From a virus, in the IMG/VR virus record IMGVR_UViG_3300042294_002172, positions 1 through 20,757 of that record: a stretch of DNA of 20,757 nt. One strand, written 5' to 3'. Both the position numbers and the translations under genes were made by a program. The notes beneath the pieces were generated by a model that ran no database searches, was not told where the DNA came from, and worked only from the letters and a program-made list of their open reading frames with translations. Of the stretch, positions 10,385 to 17,290 are shown piece by piece. Each line of letters opens with the position of its first letter. Positions within the stretch are counted from its first letter, which is position 1.

Positions 10385-11386
10385 TTATTTCCTAAACCTT
10401 TGACTTTGTGATACAGAAACAGATGCAATAGAAGCAATTTGAGTAACAACAATTGCGCCCACAACAACAGCCTGTGATTCCTCGCGTTGTTCTTGAGTCA
10501 TATCAGAACCAACATTCAAAATCGCTTCTGTTGCTGCAAAAATTTGTGCAGCACCTGGTATATCTGCAAGCGCAGTTGGTATCTCTAATTCTATTGTATT
10601 TTCTGTAATGTAAAGCTCATCAATTATTTGTTGTTCTTGCTCTACACTTAATTCAGGTTCTGCGATTGGAGTTTCAATTGTTTCTGGTTCAACTATTTGC
10701 TCAACTATCTCTGGTTCTAGCATTGCTGTCTGTGTCGGCTCTGGCGTTGGTAATGTCTCTGGAATTACCTCAACAAAAATCGCTTCGTCATTTGAGTTAT
10801 CTGTTACTGGTTCTTGGGTTGGTAATGGCGTTGGTTCTTGTGTGGGGGTTGGTGTAGGTGAAACTTCTGTCGGTGTTGGTTCGGGTGTTGCGGTGGGAGA
10901 TGGCTCACTTGTGGGAGTCGGCTCTACTGTCGGCTCTGGGGTTGTTGTTGGTGTTGGCGTGGCTGTTGGAATGGTTGTAACGCCAGACCAAGTTAAAAGA
11001 TAACTACCTGTTGGTGTTTGAGTGTAATTACTTGCCATCCAAGCAAAAGAAGTAGCGCGAATAAAATAAAAACCTGTTTCAATAGGTGCTGTAATTATTG
11101 AAGCTAAAACATTTGTGCCAGAGTGCAGACCATCATCATCAGCTCTTAATTTTGTTGCACCTTGCCAAAGCTCAATCCAAGAATCAATAAACCCAGGATT
11201 AGTTTGAGGTGTTCCATTAGTTGTATATACAGTTAAAGTTGTTGGTTCTGTTGCCTCAACAGGAATATCAACATAAGGGGTTTGTGGGTCTAAAACAATA
11301 GTTGTTTCGTCAGCAAGCGCTGGAGACATAACAAAACCCAGTAAAAGTATTGAAAGAGTTAAGCGCAGTTTGGTGCGCCTAGTCAA
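10385..11386 (-). CDS. Secreted Pro-Thr-rich protein with C-terminal membrane segment
   Basis: This protein is 333 aa from TTG 11386, which directly follows the lysin stop, with GGAAGCATAA upstream. Residues 1-25 form a signal peptide ending ALA. Residues ~27-135 look like a beta-sandwich similar to bacterial pre-peptidase (PPC-type) domains. Residues 137-193 are dense PT/EP/PS repeats, continuing as an acidic EP-rich stretch to about 250. A hydrophobic helix (AVVVGAIVVTQIASIASVSV, 306-325) precedes a basic tail. It would be exported and anchored by its C-terminus, spanning the cell wall. It sits inside the lysis module; a wall-spanning lysis accessory or a surface-modifying protein are possible. 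Confidence 0.7.
   Translation of the reverse strand: MTRRTKLRLTLSILLLGFVMSPALADETTIVLDPQTPYVDIPVEATEPTTLTVYTTNGTPQTNPGFIDSWIELWQGATKLRADDDGLHSGTNVLASIITAPIETGFYFIRATSFAWMASNYTQTPTGSYLLTWSGVTTIPTATPTPTTTPEPTVEPTPTSEPSPTATPEPTPTEVSPTPTPTQEPTPLPTQEPVTDNSNDEAIFVEVIPETLPTPEPTQTAMLEPEIVEQIVEPETIETPIAEPELSVEQEQQIIDELYITENTIELEIPTALADIPGAAQIFAATEAILNVGSDMTQEQREESQAVVVGAIVVTQIASIASVSVSQSQRFRK
10808..10978 (-). repeat. Low-complexity Pro-Thr coding repeat
   Basis: This is the DNA for residues 137-193 of the secreted protein: imperfect CCN-ACN repeats encoding TPTP/EPTP units with varied codons. The codon variation argues against very recent repeat expansion. Such regions are prone to length change. 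Confidence 0.6.
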
Positions 11387-11788
11387 TTATGCTTCCAGAA
11401 CTTCTTTCGGGTCAATGTCTTGACCTTTTGACCAACGAATGTTGTCACGGTTTTCAAAATGTAAATGTGGGCCAGATGAGTTGCCAGTATTACCTGATTC
11501 CCCAATATGTTGATTCTTTGTTACTTTGTCACCAATTTTTACAAGTGCTTTTGAAAGGTGCGCATAAATTACCCAAGATTTTTTATCGTTGAGTACAACT
11601 TCTTGAACCAAATGAATACCGTAGGCTTTGCCCCAGTTGGCGTTAGCGATAACACCATCAGCGACAGCAACAATGTCAGTTCCTTGAGGAACAGCAAAAT
11701 CAACGCCAGTATGATAACCCTTTGACCACATCTTGCCTTTTTTCTTATATGCAGTTGTAATTTTGCCATCTTTAATGGGTAAAGCCAT
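11387..11788 (-). CDS. M23-family peptidoglycan endopeptidase (endolysin)
   Basis: This 133-aa protein consists of a single LytM/M23 domain. Zinc ligands are H26 and D30 in YHTGVDFAVP and H110 in GPHLHFE; catalytic histidines are H77 (IYAHLSK) and H108. The GDKVTKNQHIGESGNTG loop is typical. M23 enzymes cut peptide cross-links. There is no signal peptide or separate wall-binding domain, so release needs a holin, and small membrane proteins are encoded on both sides. It starts at ATG 11788 behind GGTGGAAGATAACA. At this length it is close to the minimal catalytic domain, which is short for an endolysin. Confidence 0.88.
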   Translation of the reverse strand: MALPIKDGKITTAYKKKGKMWSKGYHTGVDFAVPQGTDIVAVADGVIANANWGKAYGIHLVQEVVLNDKKSWVIYAHLSKALVKIGDKVTKNQHIGESGNTGNSSGPHLHFENRDNIRWSKGQDIDPKEVLEA

Positions 11789-11790
11789 TG

Positions 11791-12045
11791 TTATCTTCCA
11801 CCCTCAGATTTTTTATTAGCTTTTTTAAATATTGCATCTACTTCTTCTTGTGTAAGTTTTCCGTCATCTAAAAAGGCTTTGGCAAGGTCGGTTGCAATTT
11901 TTGACACAGCGAGCGCTCCCGCAATAATTGCCGAATTTAATGGCTCTACTGAAATGAAAGCTCCAGCACCAATTGCAGGTAAAGCTGTTACTAAAAATAA
12001 TGCAAAACTTCTAAAAACTACGTCTTTAATTATTGCTGGTTTCAT
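11791..12045 (-). CDS. Holin-like membrane protein
   Basis: This 84-aa protein has two hydrophobic segments: residues 9-33 (VFRSFALFLVTALPAIGAGAFI) and 38-52 (SAIIAGALAVSKIAT). A charged C-terminal tail follows (DDGKLTQEEVDAIFKKANKK). This resembles the r1t/actinophage holin layout, with the acidic-helix tail. It starts at ATG 12045, overlapping the upstream stop (ATGA), and ends just before the M23 lysin gene, the usual holin-lysin order. Function inferred from topology and position. Confidence 0.65.
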   Translation of the reverse strand: MKPAIIKDVVFRSFALFLVTALPAIGAGAFISVEPLNSAIIAGALAVSKIATDLAKAFLDDGKLTQEEVDAIFKKANKKSEGGR

Positions 12046-12356
12046 TTATTTTCCTCTGCTACTAAGGGAATCATATCTAGCCATAAATTTTCTTCTTGAT
12101 GCCAATGCCAAGCCCCAGCAGGTGTATCTGTTGGTTTTGGGATGGGTGGTATCCATTGATTTGATGAAGCGTCTAAAATCCAATTTGAATAAGGTTTTGG
12201 GGGAGACCAAACCTCATCAACTTTAATCCACCCGATACCTATTGAAGTATCAGTTATGTCAAACATTCCATCTACAACATCTTTTTCGTTGTATAACGAA
12301 ACGTCAAGAATGTTGTTGTTTTCACCAATTATGGCGATTCGTCTTGTGTTCGTCAT
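12042..12356 (-). CDS. Small tail/fibre-associated protein with W-rich repeat motif
   Basis: This 104-aa protein has an N-terminal part with RRIAIIGENNNILDVSLY and IGIGWIKVDEVWSPPKPYSNWILD, followed by WIPPIPKPTDT and a WHWHQEENLW segment. I recognise the pattern K-P-x2-S-W-x-L-x6-W-x-P-P-x-P-x-P from many marine and freshwater phages, where such proteins are near tail-fibre genes; function is not established. The start, ATG 12356, has a purine-rich site (AAAGGA) very close. It is divergent from the plus-strand gene with only 22 bp between the two starts. Confidence 0.6.
   Translation of the reverse strand: MTNTRRIAIIGENNNILDVSLYNEKDVVDGMFDITDTSIGIGWIKVDEVWSPPKPYSNWILDASSNQWIPPIPKPTDTPAGAWHWHQEENLWLDMIPLVAEENK
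12284..12301. repeat. 18-bp palindrome inside the 12042-12356 gene
   Basis: TTTCGTT-GTAT-AACGAAA is a perfect 7+4+7 inverted repeat about 80 bp upstream of the plus-strand gene. It lies in coding DNA, so it may be chance, but it contains GTATAAC, the heptamer seen at the three promoter regions. It could be an operator for the plus-strand gene. Confidence 0.3.
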
Positions 12357-12372
12357 TCCTTTAGTTTAGCAT
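12344..12372 (+). promoter_or_regulatory. Candidate promoter for a leaderless plus-strand mRNA
   Basis: TTGTGT (12344-12349) and TAGCAT (12367-12372) are 17 bp apart. The ATG of the plus-strand gene begins at 12379, seven bases after the -10, where transcription would start, and there is no good ribosome binding site. Leaderless mRNAs are common in actinobacteria. The hexamers match consensus only moderately. Confidence 0.4.
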
Positions 12373-12378
12373 TAAGAA

Positions 12379-13059
12379 ATGAGCCAAATAACCTTTCGAC
12401 CTATAAAAGATTTTGAACATATAGCAATACCACCAAAACCAGCAAAATTAGAAATTCCAAATTGGTACAAAGATATGCCAACCGACATCAACGACAAAGA
12501 ATCTATTGATAGATTTACTTCAAAAAGGTGTATGCCTTTATTAGACGGATTAACAAATGGTTATTACCTATATAACTATGCTGACATTCACGTCAAAGTT
12601 GAAAATGGTTGCTCTAAATTACAATGGACTCATTCTTCACCAGTTATTGACACTCATCAGCGAAGCCAAGTACCTGGAGTTCCTTTACCAATAGGTTATT
12701 ACAAAGATGAGGCTTTTAAATTTTTTAATCCAATTAGTATTCAAACACCAAAAGGGTACAGTTGTTTGTTTACACACCCTACTTTAAGATTTGATTTACC
12801 ATTTTTTAGTTTTCCTGCAATTGTAGACACAGACGAATACAAAACAGCAGTTCATATACCCTTTTTAATAAAAAAGAATTGGACTGGAACTATCAAAAAA
12901 GGCACACCAATAATTCAAGTTTTTCCTTTTAAGCGTGAAGATTGGCAATCAGCTTACAAAGATGAAGCTGTTGATAACGATAAAATGATTTCATTTCTTA
13001 AAACTTTTATTCATAGTGCTTACAAGAAAACTTTTTGGCACAAAAAATACTTTAATTAG
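12379..13059 (+). CDS. DUF6065-like protein, the only plus-strand gene
   Basis: This 226-aa protein has SKRCMPLLDGLTNGYYL near residue 50, a GYSCLFTHPTLRFDLPF segment in the middle and GTIKKGTPIIQVFPFKREDW near the end. This order (R-C-x-P-L...N-G-Y, ...F-x-HP, ...GxPIxQxxPxxR) recalls DUF6065, a family of unknown function in phages and bacteria. There is no signal peptide or TM segment. It is very AT-rich, lies opposite to all neighbours and overlaps the stop of the glycine-rich gene by 8 nt tail to tail. This looks like an independently acquired and expressed gene (a moron). Family assignment is by motif memory. Confidence 0.6.
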   Translation: MSQITFRPIKDFEHIAIPPKPAKLEIPNWYKDMPTDINDKESIDRFTSKRCMPLLDGLTNGYYLYNYADIHVKVENGCSKLQWTHSSPVIDTHQRSQVPGVPLPIGYYKDEAFKFFNPISIQTPKGYSCLFTHPTLRFDLPFFSFPAIVDTDEYKTAVHIPFLIKKNWTGTIKKGTPIIQVFPFKREDWQSAYKDEAVDNDKMISFLKTFIHSAYKKTFWHKKYFN

Positions 13060-13891
13060 TATATTTAATAATCACAATTCCGTTGCCACCACGACCACCG
13101 CCAGTTGTTTGCTGACCACCACGACCACCGCCAGAACCAGTACCATCTTTTCCTGAAGTTCCGTGTTGAGCAGGACCGTTTGCTGAACCAACCCATTGTC
13201 CACCAATACTTGAACCACCTAAAGATGGTGTGCAATTGTAAGAGTTACCGCCACCACCGCCACCACCGCCAGCATAAAATAAAGAAGTTCCTGTAATCGA
13301 ATACGCTAAACCTGCGCCACCTGAACCGTTTTGTGTTTGACCTGTGTTGTTGCCAACTCCTCCAGCGCCTCCACCACCTCCAGCGCCACCACTTGTACCA
13401 TTTTGTGCAACACCGTTGCCGCCTGCTGAACCTTGACCTGCTGTACCAGAACCGCCATTGTGTGCGTTGCCGCCGTTTCTAATTCCAGCGCCACCACCTG
13501 AGCCACCATTGCCACCATTTTGACCACCATTGCCACCATAACCACCACCAACAGCAATTTGATTATCAAACTGGCTACTTCCACCTTGAGTATTTCCATT
13601 ACCACCTGCACCGACTGTGATTGCGTAAGTTGTTCTTGGTGTAACTGTGTATGCAGCAGAATAAATTAAACCGCCAGCACCACCACCGCCACCTGCGATT
13701 CCAGTACTTGCTGCGCCTCCACCTCCACCACCAGCAACAACTAACAATTCAACAGCATTAACCCCACCAGGACAAAGAAAATTTCCATTTGCTGAAAAAG
13801 TTTCAACATAACTATTCAAGATTGGAGTATTGTTATATGTCAAAGATTTCTCAGACATAAAAGAATTAAACGAAAGCCTTTTTATACCCAT
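13052..13891 (-). CDS. Glycine-rich tail fibre-like protein (copy B)
   Basis: This 279-aa protein has a short non-glycine N-terminus (1-40), a strand segment NAVELLVVAGGGGGG, then a long Gly/Asn/Ala-rich region and a C-terminal GRGGNGIVIIKYTN. This is the phage glycine-rich domain type, which probably forms polyglycine-II helical bundles in fibres or adhesins as in long-tail-fibre tips (analogy). It is the downstream paralogue of the 13901-14743 gene: both share the KR-x-S start, LLVxGGGGG, YxxTVGxGGxG and the GNGIxIxKYT end. It starts at ATG 13891; the ribosome binding site is weak. It is probably a host-recognition or decoration protein. Confidence 0.7.
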   Translation of the reverse strand: MGIKRLSFNSFMSEKSLTYNNTPILNSYVETFSANGNFLCPGGVNAVELLVVAGGGGGGAASTGIAGGGGGAGGLIYSAAYTVTPRTTYAITVGAGGNGNTQGGSSQFDNQIAVGGGYGGNGGQNGGNGGSGGGAGIRNGGNAHNGGSGTAGQGSAGGNGVAQNGTSGGAGGGGGAGGVGNNTGQTQNGSGGAGLAYSITGTSLFYAGGGGGGGGNSYNCTPSLGGSSIGGQWVGSANGPAQHGTSGKDGTGSGGGRGGQQTTGGGRGGNGIVIIKYTN

Positions 13892-13900
13892 AACATAATC

Positions 13901-14743
13901 TTACTGTGTGTATTTCAAAATAATAATTCCATTACCGCCAGCAGCACCACCGTTACCCCCAGCGCCACCACCACCACCTAAACCATTTGTACCAGCATTT
14001 CCGCCAGCATTTCTATTTGAGTTTCCACCGCCACCTGTGCCACCTGCTCCAGTGTTTTGATTATTACCAGTAGTTCCACAACAACCAGCTCCACCACCTG
14101 CATAAGTTACAGATGAACCAGAAATAGAATAAGCGATACCATTACCCCCATTTGTGCCACCGAGTTGATTACTGGTTTGACCAAAGTTACCAGCGCCACC
14201 GCCACCGCCACCGCCACCTGGACTGCCGTTTTGTGGGACAGAGTTACCCCCACCATATCCTTGACCTATCATCCAATAACCTGAATAGTGAACGTTTCCA
14301 CCATTTGCAGCGCCACTTCCGCCACCTGAACCAGCGTTTTGTGAGTTGTTTCCGTTTGCGTAACCTGTGCTACCACTTCCACCGCCATAAGCAGTTTGGT
14401 CGCCAAAAATAGAACCGTTACCATTAGCACCACCACCACCACCAGTACCAACTGTGACTGTGTAACTTGTCGCATTTACTGGGAATGATGCATTATAAAT
14501 AACTCCACCTGCTCCACCGCCACCACAACCAATATTTCCAGCACCATTAGCTCCGCCACCGCCACCGCCAACTAAAAGAATTTCAACAGTTCTTACGCCT
14601 TTTGGTCTTTGCCAAGTTGTCGTGCCAGAAGTAAAAGTTAAAAGTTGCGAGCCTTGAAAAGATAAAGATTCATCTTTTGGATTAAAAAAAGTGTTTGCCT
14701 CAGATGGGTGTATAAAATTTTGCCTTGAAAATCTTTTAATCAT
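13901..14743 (-). CDS. Glycine-rich tail fibre-like protein (copy A)
   Basis: This 280-aa protein is the tandem paralogue of the next gene. Residues 30-50 (FTSGTTTWQRPKG) form the typical lead-in, followed by VEILLVGGGGGG, a long glycine-rich region with NN and GG tracts (including GAGCCGTTGN with two cysteines), and GNGIIILKYTQ at the end. The Thr/Trp-rich lead-in and the VxxLLVGGGGGG strand mark the beginning of phage glycine-rich domains. The start at ATG 14743 overlaps the upstream gene by 8 nt and follows CTGGGAAA. Differences in the glycine-rich middle between the two copies suggest fast-evolving binding loops (inference). Confidence 0.7.
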   Translation of the reverse strand: MIKRFSRQNFIHPSEANTFFNPKDESLSFQGSQLLTFTSGTTTWQRPKGVRTVEILLVGGGGGGANGAGNIGCGGGGAGGVIYNASFPVNATSYTVTVGTGGGGGANGNGSIFGDQTAYGGGSGSTGYANGNNSQNAGSGGGSGAANGGNVHYSGYWMIGQGYGGGNSVPQNGSPGGGGGGGGAGNFGQTSNQLGGTNGGNGIAYSISGSSVTYAGGGAGCCGTTGNNQNTGAGGTGGGGNSNRNAGGNAGTNGLGGGGGAGGNGGAAGGNGIIILKYTQ

Positions 14744-15056
14744 TTTCCCAGCCTAAAAGTTCAATTAAGTGTTGTAAATTGTTGTCTTGCATATATCTTA
14801 CACAATCCAATTTCCAGTCATTTCCATAAAAAATTATTCCGTCTTTTTCGTTATGTAAAAGTAAATAAAAATCAACTTGAGGGTCAAAAGACTTAAAAAA
14901 CCCAATTTTGTTATCTAAATCCTCAATCAATACTTCCCAAGCATCAACATCTTCAACTGTCATATCGTTAGGAATGTCAGTAATTAAAGGCAAAATGTTA
15001 TCTTCTAAATAACCACCCTTGAAAAATATGTTTAAGTTACTTTTATATTTAGGCAC
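14736..15056 (-). CDS. Small tail-module protein, paralogue pair member 2
   Basis: This 106-aa protein begins at GTG 15056, with AGGACAAG upstream and an 8-nt overlap with the previous gene. It shares an IFFKGG start, NDM-x2-EDVDAWEV, a GFF...FDP segment and a C-terminal YMQDNN region with the 115-aa neighbour, so the two are paralogues. There is no signal peptide or TM segment; it is acidic with a compact alpha/beta look. Similar proteins occur beside fibre genes in aquatic phages in my recollection; function unknown. It could be an adaptor or chaperone for the glycine-rich proteins that follow. Confidence 0.65.
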   Translation of the reverse strand: MPKYKSNLNIFFKGGYLEDNILPLITDIPNDMTVEDVDAWEVLIEDLDNKIGFFKSFDPQVDFYLLLHNEKDGIIFYGNDWKLDCVRYMQDNNLQHLIELLGWEND

Positions 15057-15396
15057 TTAGCTTGTCCTGCTCAAAAGGATAACTTATATTATTTTTTTTA
15101 CAATAAGTTTCTGCTAATTTGTTAGCATTTTTGCCTGAAAAAAACTCAATATAAATATTTTTATTTCTAATCAAATATGCTTCACCATAAGGTTGATAAG
15201 CGGCATAAATACCGTTACCGCCGCCACTTTCTTGGATTACTTCCCAAAAATCAACATCTTCTAATTTCATATCATTTTTTCCAAACCAAGCAATTGGGGT
15301 TGGTTCAAATCTTGTTAATGGGTGTTGTTCTAACCAATTTTCGTCAAAGTGGATACCACCTTTGAAAATTTGCTCAGTAGTTCTAAAAATTGACAT
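15049..15396 (-). CDS. Small tail-module protein, paralogue pair member 1
   Basis: This 115-aa protein has IFKGGIHFDENWLEQHP, KNDMKLEDVDFWEVIQE, then GIYAAYQPYGEAYLI and a C-terminal helix (NKLAETYCKKNN). The ~110-residue paralogue follows with an 8-nt overlap. Motif order (IFKGG, NDM-EDVD-WEV, GIYAA-P) is conserved between them. It starts at ATG 15396 behind AAGGAGTTCTAA. The family is unknown to me beyond its presence near tail genes. Two paralogous small proteins followed by two paralogous fibre-like genes suggests paired duplication. Confidence 0.65.
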   Translation of the reverse strand: MSIFRTTEQIFKGGIHFDENWLEQHPLTRFEPTPIAWFGKNDMKLEDVDFWEVIQESGGGNGIYAAYQPYGEAYLIRNKNIYIEFFSGKNANKLAETYCKKNNISYPFEQDKLSA

Positions 15397-15406
15397 TTAG
15401 AACTCC

Positions 15407-15757
15407 TTATGCGGTTATTTCACAACCGTATGCATTAAATGTTAGGCTTGCGTTTCCAGCGTAGCAGGCAAGAATGTCTGCGCCGTCAAGAGTAATACCT
15501 AAAGTTAAAGCAATAGTGTCATTTGCTGGAATTGTTGCATCATAAGCAATGTAATGTTGATTGTTTACCGCTGTTCCATCTGGTCTAACTGCTAAACGAT
15601 AAGTTGTTGAAGTTGCACCACGGTTACAAACTGTCACAGTCGAAATAACAGATTGAGTTGCAGTTCCTGTTGCAGTTCCTGCTTGATAAATTGTTTCAGT
15701 TGCAGCCACCGCAGAGGCAGCAGCAATCTGTCCTAAAACTTTATATGTTGTTGGCAC
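15407..15757 (-). CDS. Tail-associated beta-sandwich protein
   Basis: This protein is 116 aa from GTG 15757, after GGAGCATAA, directly abutting the previous stop. It is rich in Ala, Thr and Val with beta-strand alternation throughout (SVISTVTVCNRG, TYRLAVRPDG, NASLTFNAYGCEI), and two cysteines. It resembles small structural proteins encoded between the tail tip and fibre genes of actinophages and cyanophages, which attach to the virion as decoration or connector proteins (inference). The IPANDTIALTLGITLDGADIL segment is typical of such domains. Confidence 0.65.
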   Translation of the reverse strand: MPTTYKVLGQIAAASAVAATETIYQAGTATGTATQSVISTVTVCNRGATSTTYRLAVRPDGTAVNNQHYIAYDATIPANDTIALTLGITLDGADILACYAGNASLTFNAYGCEITA

Positions 15758-16027
15758 TTATGCTCCCATTAAAAGAAAATTTGTTTCAAAACCGCTTGAA
15801 CCGCCACCACCAGAGGTAAAAGCTACCCAAGCAACTCCATTATATGTGTATAGCGTGGAATCATCAGTTAGGTAAGCAAACATTCCTTGTGATGGGGTTG
15901 GAATTGCTGAGCTTCTTGCAGCAGTTCCAGCGAATACCATTATTGACTGGTCTTGCAAATAACCTTGAACTTGAGCAGCCGTTAAAATATCGCCTGCTGT
16001 AAACGTTTTTCTACCTAAACCTGGCAT
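15758..16027 (-). CDS. Tail tip/minor tail small protein
   Basis: This 89-aa protein has MPGLGRKTFTAGDILTAAQV, GYLQDQSIMVFAGTAARSSAI, and a Y-T-Y-NGVAW segment. This N-terminus (PGLGRKTF-x-x-GD-x-LTA-x-x-V-x-GYL-x-DQSVMVFA) is one I recognise from actinophage tail-tip genes, where it acts as an adaptor between the minor tail protein and fibres (inference). It ends with a flexible GGGGSSG stretch. It starts at ATG 16027 behind GAAAGGATTTAA. Confidence 0.75.
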   Translation of the reverse strand: MPGLGRKTFTAGDILTAAQVQGYLQDQSIMVFAGTAARSSAIPTPSQGMFAYLTDDSTLYTYNGVAWVAFTSGGGGSSGFETNFLLMGA

Positions 16028-16046
16028 TTAAATCCTTTCATCATCA

Positions 16047-16064
16047 TAAGATGAGTTTATCTTA
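16047..16064. repeat. Short AT-rich hairpin between tail genes
   Basis: TAAGAT-GAGTTT-ATCTTA is a perfect 6-bp stem with a 6-base loop in the 39-bp gap between the minor tail gene and the next. There is no U-run after it. It may be a processing site or chance. Confidence 0.3.
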
Positions 16065-16066
16065 GT

Positions 16067-17290
16067 TTACCCAAGTCCATAAGCATTTAAAGCCCCAAAG
16101 ACAGGGTCATCAAGAACAAACGGACTGAAATCCAAAGTATCAAGATTGAAAGTCACTTTATGAGTGAAGTTACCAACATTATGACTGATGCCAATAATGC
16201 GAGCATATTTTTCAATAGGAGCGCCAATATTATTAGGCGTAAATTTAATTTTTACAATGTCTGTTAATTCTAAAGCAAGTATTTGATTTTGTTGTCCAGT
16301 AGTTAGTTCTGCTAATTCTATTGAAATTGAATCAAATCTATATTCTGGGTTTGCATATTTTGCCAAAAGAGCATCAGCAATGTTTGCTACATCTAAATCA
16401 GAATTGTTGAGTAAGTTATCTATTTCGTAAGTTGTGATTCCATAGAATGCTTGTGAAGTTAAATCATCAACAATTTGACTTGCTCCACCAAGTCTTGTTA
16501 AAGAAATTCTGTTATACAGAAGTTCAGAGCCGTAAACAACAGATAAATCGGTAAAATTAATTCCAGAATTATCGTCAGCAAAAGATACTGCACCTGTGCT
16601 ACTTGGGCCAACTGAAGCATCTTGAAAGTTTAAGTAACCATTCTTGCCAATAAATAAAGAACCTTGTTCACTTTGAGTAACTTGATTTAAATAATCTAAA
16701 ACAATAGTTCCATTATCAACAACATCTGCTTGCATTTGATATTGACCTATATCAATGTTTCTTTCAGTTAAAGACCAATCAACTTCAGGTCTAGAAAGAA
16801 CAGCATTAACCCTATCTCCAGAGTTTTGAACAACTGCTGTGTGCGCAGTCATATTTTGTTGAGCTAAAAGTGAAAACTTGTCAGCAACTTCTGCTGTTGT
16901 TGTGTTATCCCCACTTGGGTTGTAGGCCAGATTCCAGTCTTGAACAATTCCTTGATAAACAGCAGAACCACCTGCAAATATCCTCAAACCACGTCTAGGT
17001 AAAAGTTGTTCAGAATATGGGCTTGCAGTATTTAATGGGTCAAAAAGACGAGTTGTGTTATCAAAAGTTACAGAAGCTAAACCAGAGTTATATCTGTCCA
17101 ACAAACGGCTTGAACCACGATTAGTTGAGTAGCCAATAACGTATGGTGTTACATCAGCCCAAACTAAACCACCAAGAATTGCATCAGGTGAATCTAATAC
17201 ACCCAATGTTGGTGAATCTAAAGTAAAAAAAGGTTGTAAGCCTGCATTTGGGTCTATTTCAATTTCAATAGTTTTTGATGGCAGACTCAT
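16067..17290 (-). CDS. Minor tail protein (distal tail/baseplate-like)
   Basis: This 407-aa protein directly follows the tape measure gene (TAAATG). The N-terminal region includes DVTPYVIGYSTNRGSSRLLDRYNSGLASVTFDN, a pattern typical of actinophage minor tail proteins in which the chain folds as a tail-hub-like domain, then RRGLRIFAGGSAVYQGIVQDWN and a later GYLNFQD / DLSVVYGSELLYNRISLTR region as in gp27-like hub proteins. The C-terminal part (SISIELAEL...VKIKFTPN...RIIGISHNVG) is also typical of hub folds. It is probably part of the tail tip below the tape measure. Confidence 0.82.
   Translation of the reverse strand: MSLPSKTIEIEIDPNAGLQPFFTLDSPTLGVLDSPDAILGGLVWADVTPYVIGYSTNRGSSRLLDRYNSGLASVTFDNTTRLFDPLNTASPYSEQLLPRRGLRIFAGGSAVYQGIVQDWNLAYNPSGDNTTTAEVADKFSLLAQQNMTAHTAVVQNSGDRVNAVLSRPEVDWSLTERNIDIGQYQMQADVVDNGTIVLDYLNQVTQSEQGSLFIGKNGYLNFQDASVGPSSTGAVSFADDNSGINFTDLSVVYGSELLYNRISLTRLGGASQIVDDLTSQAFYGITTYEIDNLLNNSDLDVANIADALLAKYANPEYRFDSISIELAELTTGQQNQILALELTDIVKIKFTPNNIGAPIEKYARIIGISHNVGNFTHKVTFNLDTLDFSPFVLDDPVFGALNAYGLG

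Noticed and set aside
13105-14475. Plus- and minus-strand ORFs within the glycine-rich genes (His/Arg-rich or Val/Gln-rich translations)
   Set aside because: These are frame shadows of GGN-rich coding DNA; their low-complexity composition follows from the repeat codons.
13080-14580. CRISPR-like or tandem DNA repeats in the region of CCACCACCG-type sequence
   Set aside because: The repetition is codon-level glycine repetition without fixed unit length or spacers.
13052-15757. Diversity-generating retroelement acting on the fibre genes
   Set aside because: No reverse transcriptase gene or template-repeat/variable-repeat pair is seen in the window.
16504-16518. TTCTGTTATACAGAA palindrome containing GTTATAC
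   Set aside because: It is in the middle of the minor tail gene with no promoter or gene start nearby; probably chance.
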